DNA from: Sphingomonadales bacterium
GTDB taxonomy: Bacteria > Bacteroidota > Bacteroidia > Chitinophagales > Chitinophagaceae
Reading direction: 5' to 3'
Assembly (NCBI GenBank): GCA_016872155.1
Contig: VHBB01000007.1
Coordinates: 23,594-87,593, forward strand
Length of the DNA: 64,000 nucleotides
The translations under genes and the position numbers were made by a program. The first letter of the stretch is position 1. Every line of letters starts with the position of its first letter. This document shows, in pieces, positions 1 to 9,270 of the stretch. A model generated the notes under the pieces. It was not told the DNA's origin, did no database searches, and saw only the letters and a program-made list of their open reading frames with translations.

Positions 1-1067
1 GCCATCTCTATAACGGTCTCTTCACTGACCGCACCCTTTTGCAGCAGGGTTGTGGGTTGAACCCCCAGCAGCTTTTCTTTTACATCATTCGCATAGCAGA
101 CCACCGAGCCTTTAAGATAAGCCGAAGCGCCGGCCACCGTACTAAGTTGATGAGCGATCAACCCGCCGGTGCAACTCTCTGCGGTGGCAACGGTTTTGTT
201 TTGCTTTAGAAGTAATTGACCAATCAATGCCTCCATACTAATATCCTGATCGGTTACCAGGTATTCGGCCGTAAGCGCACAGAGTTGCTGCGCGAGTTGA
301 TGTAGTTCCTCTTTTAGGTGGGTAGCCGAATTACTTTTAGCGGTCAATCGCAGCTTTACCATTCCGTAATTAGGCAAGTAGGCCAGCGAGATGTGATTGG
401 GCAGCGATTGTTCGAATTCGCTCAGCAACTCGGCCAGCATCGATTCACCAATGCCACAAGTCAAAATGCTTTTGTGAAAAATATACGGGCGGGTAGTATT
501 TTTTTCGAGATAGGGGAGCACGGCCGTTTGCATCAGGTCTTTCATTTCGCGGGGAACCCCGGGCAACGAAATATAAATAACGCCCTCTTTAATAAACAGC
601 ATACCCGGAGCCGTACCGCTGGGATTATGCAAGACCGTGCAGTTGTCGGGTACATCGGCCTGCTTTCTATTTCTTTCGAGCAGGACCCCGGGTCGTTTGT
701 AAACTTTTTCGAACAAGTGCTCAATGTGGGTTAGCACTGACTCGTCTCGAATTAAGCGCGAACCGAAATAGTCGCAAAGCAGAGGTTTGGTAATATCGTC
801 GGCGGTAGGGCCAAGACCGCCTGTCAAGATCAGAATAGAGGAGTGAAGGCTTTCCTCACGAAGGGCAGCCAGTATATCTTCGCGATTATCACCCACTGCC
901 ACGCGTCTGCGTACCCAAATGCCCAGGGTGTTGAGTTGTTGGGCAATATAGGCGCTATTGGTGTCGATGGTTTGACCAATCAGTAGTTCATCACCGATCG
1001 TAATAATAGAGGCCAGGGGAGTAGTCAATCGATCTGATTTTTGCAAATTTAGCGTATCTTGAACCAT
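1..1067 (-). CDS. cinA: CinA family protein (competence/damage-inducible protein A), C-terminus cut by window edge
   Basis: I translated this by hand because the ORF track misses it (it runs off the left edge). About 355 codons are present from ATG at 1067. The N-terminal molybdopterin-binding-like domain is clear: ITIGDELLIGQT near the start, ILTGGLGPTADD, then SGTAPGM and LPGVPREM. Further on the C-terminal amidohydrolase domain begins with ATAESCTGGLIAHQL, the catalytic Ser/Thr region of nicotinamide-nucleotide amidase. The family is about 415 residues, so roughly 60 are missing. By family it hydrolyses NMN to nicotinate mononucleotide (pyridine-nucleotide recycling), with the N-terminal domain acting as an ADP-ribose pyrophosphatase in some members. 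It is divergent from the broken DUF6526 gene. Confidence 0.95.
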   Translation of the reverse strand, partial: MVQDTLNLQKSDRLTTPLASIITIGDELLIGQTIDTNSAYIAQQLNTLGIWVRRRVAVGDNREDILAALREESLHSSILILTGGLGPTADDITKPLLCDYFGSRLIRDESVLTHIEHLFEKVYKRPGVLLERNRKQADVPDNCTVLHNPSGTAPGMLFIKEGVIYISLPGVPREMKDLMQTAVLPYLEKNTTRPYIFHKSILTCGIGESMLAELLSEFEQSLPNHISLAYLPNYGMVKLRLTAKSNSATHLKEELHQLAQQLCALTAEYLVTDQDISMEALIGQLLLKQNKTVATAESCTGGLIAHQLSTVAGASAYLKGSVVCYANDVKEKLLGVQPTTLLQKGAVSEETVIEM

Positions 1068-1081
1068 CAATCTTTACGTAA

Positions 1082-1507
1082 CAAAAACAAGATTTCAGCA
1101 ACCACGTTCGCTATGACCCTATTTGGCATTTTACCGCTGTGCCGTTAACGCTGGCGGGTCTGGTGGCCAGCATTGTAAATTTGACCCGCTGCAACTAGGC
1201 CAATTGTTTTGCATCTGTTCTACTGGTTTTGATCTTCTTTATTTTGGCAACCTTGGTTGCCATGGTTCGTTCGTATGGACTAAAAGTGCAAGACAGGGCT
1301 ATTCGTACCGAAGAGAGACTTCGACATTTTATATTGACCGGCCAGCCATTAGATAAAAGGCTAAAGATGGGTCAGATCGTGGCCCTGCGCTTCGCAGCCG
1401 ACCAAGAAATGCCGGCGCTGGCAAAGCGCGCAGCCGAGGAGACGCTCACGCCTAAGCAGATCAAGCAGGCCATTACCGAATGGAGGCCCGATCTGCGCAG
1501 GGTATAA
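1082..1507 (+). pseudogene. DUF6526 family membrane protein, broken (no start codon, in-frame TAG)
   Basis: One reading frame from about 1082 to TAA at 1505-1507 matches the small Bacteroidota DUF6526 membrane protein along its length. It has QDFSNHVRYDPIWHF at the N-terminus, two hydrophobic segments, then KVQDRAIRTEERLR and a C-terminal TPKQIKQAITEWRPDLRRV. The frame is interrupted by TAG at 1196-1198, between the two membrane segments. Upstream it meets TAA at 1079-1081, exactly where the start Met would be expected, and there is no in-frame ATG, GTG or TTG before the conserved N-terminus. The track shows only the downstream part from a TTG at 1229. Either the gene is decaying or the sequence has two errors. 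The function of the family is unknown. The family assignment is from memory of conserved motifs. Confidence 0.7.
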
Positions 1508-1524
1508 TACCATCCCTTGCTTGG

Positions 1525-2457
1525 TTAGCGTGCTTTGACGCTCAGTAGGACCAACAAAACGGTAATCAGCAGGACTGCCATCCAAAGGCTCGCTATCATT
1601 ATTTTCTTTGGCAGGTCTAGGTCCATGATCAATTTGCGATCAAGCAGCGCAACAATTTGTCGTTGCACCGCAGCCTCTTTGCTGTCGTATGCCGTTGGCG
1701 ATGGATCGATCGATGCAAATCGGGGATGCATCTCGATCAGTATCTTTCTGATCTTCCAATAATCTTCGTCGGGCAGGTCTTCGTAATCAACATCAGTATT
1801 GATGCCCGCCGCATTTAGTTGCTCCTCGATACGTTTAAGGGTCTTATCTTTTCTGTTTCGCCACACCAGCAGCAATGGAAAAAGTAACAAGGCATAGAAT
1901 TTTAATTGCAGGGCCAGCCCAGTTAGAAGCAAGGCTGATAGTAGCACAAAGCCCCGGCTCAACCAACTTTCTTCGTTCAGAAAAACCCTGTTGAGCAGCT
2001 GTCCACCATCGAGAGGATAGATCGGCAATAGATTTAATCCGTTCAACAGTACCAGTGCCATGCCAGCCCAGTTTAGTACGGCGCTAATGGAAAGATCCAG
2101 CGAAGTGCTATTTGTAAAAAGTAGCAATAGCACACCCAACAAAATGCCGGGCAGGGGGCCCGCTAAAATAATGGTGGCCGATTCTTGTTGCGAAACTGAG
2201 CGTTTTGATCCCGACACAAAAGCGCCCAATAGAGGTATAAAGAAGATGCCCGTTTCGTGATAGCGGTAGTGGCGCATGGCCAGGTAGTGTCCTAGTTCAT
2301 GCAAAACCAGAATAGAGATCAGGATCACCGCCACCTTCAGGTCTCTGATAAATAAAGAGGCGACCAGCAGGTAAGCCAGCAAACTAATGAGTGAACTGGT
2401 CCAGAGATTATTTTTTGTTTCGGAGGGCCGATACTTTGGCAACAGGGGGGCATCCAT
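1525..2457 (-). CDS. site-2 protease family (M50) membrane metalloprotease
   Basis: Multi-pass membrane protein of 310 residues. It has the zinc motif HELGH in a membrane segment (LVLHELGHYLAMRH) and the second M50 motif NLLPIYPLDGGQLL, whose Asp supplies the third zinc ligand. A charged cytosolic stretch near residues 200-270 precedes a final membrane helix at the C-terminus. The track's 358-codon ORF starts inside the upstream DoxX gene; I chose ATG at 2457, which follows the DoxX stop by 10 bases and gives MDAPLLPKYRPSE. The family cuts membrane-embedded substrates; the substrate here is unknown. It is probably co-transcribed with DoxX. Confidence 0.85.
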   Translation of the reverse strand: MDAPLLPKYRPSETKNNLWTSSLISLLAYLLVASLFIRDLKVAVILISILVLHELGHYLAMRHYRYHETGIFFIPLLGAFVSGSKRSVSQQESATIILAGPLPGILLGVLLLLFTNSTSLDLSISAVLNWAGMALVLLNGLNLLPIYPLDGGQLLNRVFLNEESWLSRGFVLLSALLLTGLALQLKFYALLLFPLLLVWRNRKDKTLKRIEEQLNAAGINTDVDYEDLPDEDYWKIRKILIEMHPRFASIDPSPTAYDSKEAAVQRQIVALLDRKLIMDLDLPKKIMIASLWMAVLLITVLLVLLSVKAR

Positions 2458-2467
2458 ACAAGGCACC

Positions 2468-2875
2468 TTAATTGCCCAGCATTCTGTCGAGGCTAACTTT
2501 TCCGGGTCCAGTAAACAAAAGCACCAAGTAGGCAGATAGATAGAGGGTCGCATGTTCGGCCTCTCCCAACACATCGCCGTTATGAATAATAAATACGGCA
2601 ACGCCCATTGTTATCAGGAGCGGTATTACCACCAGTCTAGTCATTAATCCGGCGACCAGTAGCACTCCGCAAAAGAACTCCGCAAAGATGACCAGCGATA
2701 GCGAGGCGACGGTCCCCACATGCAGCGGGTCTGGAAAATCTTTTGCTCTCTCTACAAAATGGATCAACTTGTCGAACCCATGCGGAATCATCAAGCCGCC
2801 TGCTACCAATCGGAGTAGCAGGAGTGAGAACGAAACTGCATTTTCTGAGTACCGGGTACTGAAGACTTTTTTCAT
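2468..2875 (-). CDS. DoxX family membrane protein
   Basis: 135 residues with four predicted membrane helices and the family's early motif LLLRLVAGGLMIPHGFDKL, then a Gly-rich third helix (FFCGVLLVAGLMTRL) and a terminal helix. DoxX-type proteins are small inner-membrane proteins, some linked to quinone-dependent oxidation or redox stress; no specific reaction can be assigned here. It is the first gene of a two-gene minus-strand unit with the M50 protease and is divergent from the TPR gene. The start at 2875 (MKKVFSTRYSENA) fits the family. Confidence 0.85.
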   Translation of the reverse strand: MKKVFSTRYSENAVSFSLLLLRLVAGGLMIPHGFDKLIHFVERAKDFPDPLHVGTVASLSLVIFAEFFCGVLLVAGLMTRLVVIPLLITMGVAVFIIHNGDVLGEAEHATLYLSAYLVLLFTGPGKVSLDRMLGN

Positions 2876-3018
2876 ACGGTTACTTTTCTCTTACAATGTT
2901 AAGGTAAGACTTTTTTGTTAACGCCCTCTTAAACCTCGACTTATCCACATCTGTTTGCAACCATTGCTTGGACTGCCCTGAAATATTTCGAATATTCGCC
3001 GCGTTATCAATAAACTGC

Positions 3019-6000
3019 ATGCGCCCCACTTACTTGCTTACTGCCATTGCTTTATTTATTCTACAGATTCACCTTGCAATTGCGCAGCAGGCCCTTGGCA
3101 TAAATGCACCCGAAACCGCACACCGGCTGGCCTTGCAGGCCTTCGCTCAAGATCGTTTAACAACCGCTTGCCTTGAATTGGCACAGCAGCGTGAGCAGTT
3201 TCGCAGCAACGTCGACCTCCATCTTACGCTCGAGCAGCAAGAGGTACTTTTTTATGCCATCCAGTGTGGTCTTCGGCAGGCAGAGCCCCAGGCGGCCCGG
3301 GATGCGTTGCAGTTTTTGTCGGCTGCTCCCGCTACGGTCTTTCAAGACCGGATGCAAGCTGCTTTGGCCGATTATTATTTCAGAACAGAGCAATGGGCCT
3401 CTAGTATAGATCACTTTGCAAAGGCCGGTGTCGTCCATTTTTCGAACACAGAGATTGCCATGGCGCAGTTTCAACAAGGGTATGCACATTTTGTACTACA
3501 GCAGTATAAAGAGGCAAAGACTTTTTTTAATTCGGTTCGCTCATTACCAGAAGGTCCGTTCAAAATTGATGCCACCTACTACTACGCCTTGTTGTTAATT
3601 AAAGAGAGAAGTTGGGAAGAGGCGCTGCTTCAGCTTAGGTTGGTCGAGTACGATAGCCTCTATGGCCCGTACACACCCTATGCTATTGCGCAGGTATTAC
3701 TTACGAAAGGCCAGCGCCTAGAGGCGATCGATTATGTGTTACAGCGTTTGCAGCAAAAGCCTCTGCCTTATCATCAAAGCGAATTGCAGCAACTGTTAGG
3801 GCAGGCTTATTTTTTGAACGAAAACTATACGCAGGCAATAGTACATCTGAACGCCTTTGCGGCAACGACCAATGCCCTCTCTCGAGAGGACGACTACCGA
3901 TTAGCGTATAGCCAGTACAAGGCCGAGGCCTGGACGTTGGCTGCACAGCGACTTCGATCGCTGAGTGCCCAAACTGATTCAATCGGACAGCAGGCCATGT
4001 TCCTGCTGGGAGATGTATATGTAAAACTGAATGATTGGACCGCTGCCCGCAGTGCTTTTTTATTCTGTTCGCTCAATAGCAGCCATTCACCACAGCGAGA
4101 AGCGGCTCGGTTTCTTTATGCTAAATTATCGTATCAATTAGGGTATTTCAATGAGGCGCTCTCGAGTTTACAATCTTTCATGACCACCTATCCCAACTCC
4201 GTTTATTTCGGCGAAGCTATGGAGTTGCAATTGGCAGTGTTGGCAGCTACCAGTAACTATAAAGAGGCGTTAGCAGTACTCGATCAATTGACCGTTCCAT
4301 CCGAGCCGGCCCGCCGACTTTTTGCGAGGGTGTTGTACGGCCGGGCGGCCGAGTTGATCAATGATGGAGAGATCGAAAAAGCGCTAGCATTGCTAGACCG
4401 GGCCTTGGCCGATCCGTATAATCAATCTTTGTTGGCCTACCTCTTTTTTTGGAAAGGCGAGCTTGCGTTTCGGTTGCAGCGCTACCAAGAGGCGATCGAT
4501 TTTTTGCAGCAGTATCTGCAAAATGGGGCTCCCACGCAAGGAGAGATAAGCCCGACACATGCCCGTTATAGTTTGGCTTATGCGTTCTTGCGACTCGAGC
4601 GATATGAGCAGGCGCTTCCGCACTTTACGACGATAGCAGGACAGGTGCAGGCCAATGCCGGCTTATTGGTGCAAGATGCTCTTATTCGAGAGGCTGATTG
4701 TCTTTTAATGCTTAGAAGATACGGACAAGCATCGACCCTTTATAAAAAGGTCATGGAGTATTCGTGGAGAGAAGCCGACTATGCGTTGTATCAATTAGCC
4801 ACTATTACCGGTATCAAGAACCCAGCAGAGAAGATCAAGTTGCTTAGACTTTTTGAGACCTCGTACCCAGGCTCTTCGCTGCTCACCGCCAGTTGGATGG
4901 CCATTGCAGACACATACATGGAAGATGAGCGTTTTGCTCTTGCTAAACCTTTTTTAGAAAGGATCATCGCTAAAGAAAAGACCCTGCAGCTGTTGCCTCA
5001 AGCCTATTTAAAATTGGGGATCGCTCATTACAACAGCGATAACAACGCGTTGGCGATCGAGCAGTTCAATTATATTATAGATCACTTTGGCAATAGCGAA
5101 GAAGCGGCCGATGCGCTAGAGAACGTAAAGGCCATTTATGTAGAAGAAGGCCGCAGTGCAGCGTTTATTGGCTTTATTCGGTCAAAGGGACTCTCTATAA
5201 GCGCCACTGCCGAAGATTCCCTACGTTTTGCAGCGGCCGAGCAACTTTACAATCAACGGTTATTCGATCAGGCCCTGCCGGCGTTGGAGCAATACATATC
5301 AAGTGGCGATGGGCCAGTCTTTATCGTAGATGCCTTTGCTATGCTAGCTAACATCGCGCTACAAAATAAAGCATATCAAAAAGCCATTCAATACTACGAT
5401 AGTGTGCTAGCCATTGCACCTAACCGCTATGCCGAAGAGGCGGCGCTGCAGGCGGCCCGAATTAGTTTCTTTGAGCAAAAGAATTACGAGCGTTCTGTTT
5501 TTTATTATGGCCAATTGTATACGCTGACGGGTCTTGCATCTAGTAAGCTAGAAGCGCTGCGAGGATTGTTGCGCGGATATTACCAGGTAGGGCAACTCGA
5601 GCAGGCGGCTAATTGGGGAACCCTACTGCTAAACGAGAAGGGTACCAGTAACGACGATAAAGCCCTGGTAGCCCTGGTAGCGGCAAAAAACTTCACTCGC
5701 CTTGGTAAAGAGCAAGAAGCGCAATTCAATTTTCGACAGGTTATTTCGTTACATAAGGCCTCGCTGGCGGCAGAGGCACGCTACGAGTTGGCCGCCTCAC
5801 TTTTTCGCAAAGCACAATACGAGGCTGCCGAAAAAGCCGCTTTCGAAACGATCAATAAATCGGGCTCTTACGAAAATTGGGTCACGCTCTCTTACCTGCT
5901 GCTAGGTGATATCTATGTTGCCCGGCAAGATCTCTTTAACGCAAAAGCTACCTATCAAAGCGTCAAGGATAATGCGTCGAGCGAAGCGTACAGAAAAATG

Positions 6001-6072
6001 GCTGCAGAAAAATTAGAGCAAGTGCAAGCGGCTTCTCAAAAAGATCCATCACTTCAAAAAAATAAGGAATGA
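3019..6072 (+). CDS. large secreted tetratricopeptide-repeat protein
   Basis: About 1,017 residues. I chose ATG at 3019 rather than the upstream extension in the track, because it gives a clean signal peptide (MRPTYLLTAIALFILQ...AIA, cleavage near residue 22). The mature protein is a near-continuous array of TPR-like helical hairpins, for example QFQQGYAHFVLQQYKEAKTF and AYQKAIQYYDSVLAIAPNRY. No catalytic domain is visible, so it is probably a periplasmic scaffold. Its stop overlaps the start of the barrel gene (ATGA), a sign of translational coupling. A large TPR protein beside such a barrel recurs in Bacteroidota, but I know of no assigned function. Confidence 0.85.
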   Translation: MRPTYLLTAIALFILQIHLAIAQQALGINAPETAHRLALQAFAQDRLTTACLELAQQREQFRSNVDLHLTLEQQEVLFYAIQCGLRQAEPQAARDALQFLSAAPATVFQDRMQAALADYYFRTEQWASSIDHFAKAGVVHFSNTEIAMAQFQQGYAHFVLQQYKEAKTFFNSVRSLPEGPFKIDATYYYALLLIKERSWEEALLQLRLVEYDSLYGPYTPYAIAQVLLTKGQRLEAIDYVLQRLQQKPLPYHQSELQQLLGQAYFLNENYTQAIVHLNAFAATTNALSREDDYRLAYSQYKAEAWTLAAQRLRSLSAQTDSIGQQAMFLLGDVYVKLNDWTAARSAFLFCSLNSSHSPQREAARFLYAKLSYQLGYFNEALSSLQSFMTTYPNSVYFGEAMELQLAVLAATSNYKEALAVLDQLTVPSEPARRLFARVLYGRAAELINDGEIEKALALLDRALADPYNQSLLAYLFFWKGELAFRLQRYQEAIDFLQQYLQNGAPTQGEISPTHARYSLAYAFLRLERYEQALPHFTTIAGQVQANAGLLVQDALIREADCLLMLRRYGQASTLYKKVMEYSWREADYALYQLATITGIKNPAEKIKLLRLFETSYPGSSLLTASWMAIADTYMEDERFALAKPFLERIIAKEKTLQLLPQAYLKLGIAHYNSDNNALAIEQFNYIIDHFGNSEEAADALENVKAIYVEEGRSAAFIGFIRSKGLSISATAEDSLRFAAAEQLYNQRLFDQALPALEQYISSGDGPVFIVDAFAMLANIALQNKAYQKAIQYYDSVLAIAPNRYAEEAALQAARISFFEQKNYERSVFYYGQLYTLTGLASSKLEALRGLLRGYYQVGQLEQAANWGTLLLNEKGTSNDDKALVALVAAKNFTRLGKEQEAQFNFRQVISLHKASLAAEARYELAASLFRKAQYEAAEKAAFETINKSGSYENWVTLSYLLLGDIYVARQDLFNAKATYQSVKDNASSEAYRKMAAEKLEQVQAASQKDPSLQKNKE

Positions 6073-7730
6073 GAAAAAAAGTGATGCTATCCTTATTAGT
6101 TGCTTTTTTGTTGGGCGTTTTATCACAGCCCTTACTGGCACAGCCCGATACGGTCGCCGCTTCGGGCGTTACGATCGTTTCCAGTTTTCGCCCTACGTTA
6201 AAACAAGCATCAAAGATCAATTTTTCGGCCATGTCGCTTACGGCCGATACGAATAGATCTGTCTTGCCGTACCGAATTCCCGATCGGCAGCTGGTGCTTG
6301 ATTATTCAATTCGCGCTATACAGCCGCTTGCTTATACCACCGATACGGTAAAACCTTTTAGTAATCGTTCTTTTGTAAAGGTAGGATACGGCAATCTGCG
6401 TAATCCCTATTTGCGGGTGGGTATCGAGGGTGGAAATGGAGGGACAAAGGGTTTTTCGTTAAGCGGAAGATATTTGTCTCTTACGCAACATCCCGATGCC
6501 AAAGACATGCGTTATTATCGTAATGGAGAAGTAAAGGCCAGTGGCTATACGCAGCTAAAGAGAGCTTCGTATAAGCTCTTGTCTTCGGTCGAGTATAGAA
6601 ACGAACGTGTTAACAATAATCTTCTCTATGATTCGGCCCGTTCGCTTTCTGCCTTTCCGAAAGACTCATTGCGGCAAGAATTCTCGTTATTGCATGCACA
6701 GGTTCAATTGCTTTCAACCGCTCCTGTGGGTAGCGGTATAACCTTGAATCCGCTGGTGCGGGTTTATCAATTCTTCGATGCTAAGAAAAATGCAGAGACC
6801 TATTTGCAGTTGCAAGCGCCGCTGCAAAAACAGATCGGAGACAGTTGGTGGGTGCAAACTGTTTTTTCAGTGCAAGCACTTCGTTACAAGCATCAAAACA
6901 CATTGCTATCCATTACTCCTTCGGTTCGCTACCAGCATTCTTCTTTTCAAGTGTGGGCCGGGGTTAGTCCCACGTGGAATACGGGTCGCTTTGCTGCACT
7001 GCCTCAGTTGGCCGTTACGTATGCATTACCCGGAAAAAAATCCTCCCTTATGGCAGGATGGAACGGACGATGGAATCAGAACAGCTACCGCGAACTGGCT
7101 TCACTTAATCCCTGGATCTGGGCTCCGACTGCCTTACGGACCAGCCGTATTACCGAACGTTATTTGGGGGTAAAAGGGCAGGTCAATTCCCAAATGGATT
7201 ACGATCTGCGGGCACAACTATTGACCACCGAAGATGCACCCTTGTTTCTGAACGACACCAGCCATAGCCCTGCCAGTGCATTTCGTGTTATCTATGAGGA
7301 GCGGTTAGAGCAGCTGCAACTGCAAGCACGGATAGCCTATCGGATTGCCACACAATTTTCTTTTTCTTCGCAGCTCTTATTTACTTATTTTTTCAAGCCG
7401 CGCGTTCAGCCGGTTGCCTGGGGACTACTGCCACTAGAATGGCAATCTTCGTTTCGCTTAGCCCTTACCGACGAGCTGTGGTTACAGTCCGATCTGGTTA
7501 TATTTAAGGGAGCGCACTATAGGGATAGAAATAATAAAATAGCAAGGTCGGCCGGAGCGGCCGACCTGAATGCTGGGCTTACGTTTGCGATATCTCGTTC
7601 ATTTCAAGTATGGGCCCAGTTCAATAATTTGTTCAATCAGCCGTACCAGCGCTGGAATCTAAATCCGGTCGTTGGATTTAATTGTAGTGGCGGCATCGTA
7701 TTTTCGTTCGATCAAAAAAAGAAACCTTGA
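6069..7730 (+). CDS. outer-membrane beta-barrel protein (TonB-receptor-like barrel without a plug)
   Basis: 553 residues with a signal peptide ending near residue 24 (LLGVLSQPLLA-QPD). A conserved-looking N-terminal linker follows (FRPTLKQASKINF, then RIPDRQLVLDYSIRAIQP). The rest is alternating amphipathic strands typical of a TonB-dependent-receptor barrel, ending with the aromatic-rich FNNLFNQPYQRWNLNPVVGF and a last strand GGIVFSFD. I see no TonB box and no plug domain, so active import is doubtful and a structural or assembly role is possible. ATGA overlap with the TPR gene and a TTGA junction with the next gene place it in a tight operon. Confidence 0.8.
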   Translation: MRKKVMLSLLVAFLLGVLSQPLLAQPDTVAASGVTIVSSFRPTLKQASKINFSAMSLTADTNRSVLPYRIPDRQLVLDYSIRAIQPLAYTTDTVKPFSNRSFVKVGYGNLRNPYLRVGIEGGNGGTKGFSLSGRYLSLTQHPDAKDMRYYRNGEVKASGYTQLKRASYKLLSSVEYRNERVNNNLLYDSARSLSAFPKDSLRQEFSLLHAQVQLLSTAPVGSGITLNPLVRVYQFFDAKKNAETYLQLQAPLQKQIGDSWWVQTVFSVQALRYKHQNTLLSITPSVRYQHSSFQVWAGVSPTWNTGRFAALPQLAVTYALPGKKSSLMAGWNGRWNQNSYRELASLNPWIWAPTALRTSRITERYLGVKGQVNSQMDYDLRAQLLTTEDAPLFLNDTSHSPASAFRVIYEERLEQLQLQARIAYRIATQFSFSSQLLFTYFFKPRVQPVAWGLLPLEWQSSFRLALTDELWLQSDLVIFKGAHYRDRNNKIARSAGAADLNAGLTFAISRSFQVWAQFNNLFNQPYQRWNLNPVVGFNCSGGIVFSFDQKKKP

Positions 7731-8368
7731 CCGACCTGTTAAAAGAATATCTGCTGATCAAAAAAAACCTGCCTCTTATCGGAGTTGGTGTTTTGCAGCT
7801 ACGTCGCGTGCCCTCTCGTTTTGATATAGGTAATCGACAGTTTCTACCTCCTCAAATTACCTACGAATTGGTACCCGAGGCCGCCATGCCGACAATTGAA
7901 TTTTCGAATTGGCTCTCTGCCAGAATGGGATTGGATGTCGCCGAAGCGCTCTTACGATACAACCGTTTTTGTGAAGAACTGCTGCAGCTGATTGACAATG
8001 AAAAAAAACCCTTGTGGAAAGGATGGGGCCAGTGGGGTAGAGACCAGCAAGGGGTAATACAGTTTAGAGCAGATACCAGTGGGGTTCAACTTTCTCCTGT
8101 TTCGGCTACTAAGATTATCCGGGACAATGCCGAGCATATGGTCAGGGTAGGAGAAGACAACAGAACTTCGGCAGAGATGAACCAACTACTACAACAAAAA
8201 AAGGTTTTTTATCCTATCGAAAAAATAGCTACCTGGTCTTGGTTGGCGCTGGCAGCCCTTTGGCTGGGTTGGCATGTCTATAGCCGTTCGCTGACTACAG
8301 ATTCCTTTGCCAGTCCGGCAAAGATCAAGACAACGGTTACTGCAACAAATAATTACCAGGAGTTTTGA
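7727..8368 (+). CDS. CCDC81-type HU-domain membrane protein lacking a SPOR domain
   Basis: 213 residues starting at TTG 7727, which overlaps the previous TGA by 4 bases (TTGA); no upstream ATG is possible. Residues 1-60 (LLKEYLLIKKNLPLIGVGVLQLRRVPSRFD, then QFLPPQITYEL) resemble the first CCDC81-like bacterial HU domain. Residues 60-135 resemble the second (FSNWLSARMGLDVAEALLRY, LPLWKGWGQWGRDQQGVIQF-like strand pair). One hydrophobic helix at about 168-184 is followed by a 25-residue tail. Most relatives I know end in a SPOR peptidoglycan-binding domain; none is visible here. The topology suggests a cytosolic HU part tethered to the inner membrane. The family match is by eye. Confidence 0.65.
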   Translation: MTDLLKEYLLIKKNLPLIGVGVLQLRRVPSRFDIGNRQFLPPQITYELVPEAAMPTIEFSNWLSARMGLDVAEALLRYNRFCEELLQLIDNEKKPLWKGWGQWGRDQQGVIQFRADTSGVQLSPVSATKIIRDNAEHMVRVGEDNRTSAEMNQLLQQKKVFYPIEKIATWSWLALAALWLGWHVYSRSLTTDSFASPAKIKTTVTATNNYQEF

Positions 8369-9270
8369 ACGATCGTATTCATTATACGACTTGCCCGGCC
8401 TGTGGGTCCGACAGGCTGCTTGCCGCAGGAGAAGTACAAGATTTTTCGGTTTCTCGACAGTTATTTCCTTTGCTGGCTTGCAAAGAGTGTACCCTGCGAT
8501 TTACGCAGCATGCGCCGGTGGCCGAGGCCGCTGCGCCTTTTTATCAGTTTGAACAATATATTTCGCATACCAACACCAGCAAAGGACTTATTAGTAAGGT
8601 TTACCAGTGGGTGCGAAAATTTACCCTTCGTCAAAAACGAAAGTTGGTCGAGAAAAATAGCGGGATCAAGGCCGGGCATCTATTAGACCTTGGCTGTGGA
8701 ACCGGTGCCTTTGCGGCCACCATGCAACGGGCCGGTTGGCAGGTTACCGCACTAGAGCCGGATGCCGGTGCCCGAAAAGTAGCCCTCGAGCAATTTGGTG
8801 TACAGGCCGCAGACAGTGCTGAATTTTATACGTTACCGGCAGCGCAATTCGATGTAATTACGCTTTGGCATGTGCTCGAACATATGCATGATCTTAAAAA
8901 GGTCCTAAAGCAGCTACATACACTATTGAAACCTCAGGGAATGCTGTTTATTGCCGTTCCTAACTTTACATCGTACGATGCTACTGTATTTGGTGAACAT
9001 TGGGCCGCGTATGATGTGCCCCGCCATCTATACCATTTTTCTCCGCAGGCCATGCGGTCGCTGCTTTCTTCTCATCAACTAGTATTGACAGATACTTTTC
9101 CTATGTGGTTCGATAGTTTTTATGTTTCGCTGCTCAGCACCGCGTATCGTTCTGGCCGAACGCAGGCGGGTAAGGCCATGCTGACCGGATTGCTTTCGAA
9201 TGTAAAGGCGCTGGCCGATAAAGAAAAGTGCAGCTCTCTTATTTACTGCTGCCGTCAATGGCCCCATTGA
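8365..9270 (+). CDS. class I SAM-dependent methyltransferase with N-terminal zinc-binding cysteines
   Basis: 301 residues from TTG 8365, again overlapping the preceding TGA (TTGA). An N-terminal zinc-ribbon-like part has Cys pairs at 10/13 and 39/42. SAM motif I is LLDLGCGTGAFA at about 106-117, followed by the acidic residue of motif II (TALEPDAGA) and DVITLWHVLEHMHD. The later RHLYHFSP motif is common in the Methyltransf_23 group that often acts on sugars or lipids. The substrate is unknown. It closes the TPR-barrel-HU operon, and its last 16 bases overlap the convergent cyclotransferase gene. Confidence 0.85.
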   Translation: MNDRIHYTTCPACGSDRLLAAGEVQDFSVSRQLFPLLACKECTLRFTQHAPVAEAAAPFYQFEQYISHTNTSKGLISKVYQWVRKFTLRQKRKLVEKNSGIKAGHLLDLGCGTGAFAATMQRAGWQVTALEPDAGARKVALEQFGVQAADSAEFYTLPAAQFDVITLWHVLEHMHDLKKVLKQLHTLLKPQGMLFIAVPNFTSYDATVFGEHWAAYDVPRHLYHFSPQAMRSLLSSHQLVLTDTFPMWFDSFYVSLLSTAYRSGRTQAGKAMLTGLLSNVKALADKEKCSSLIYCCRQWPH

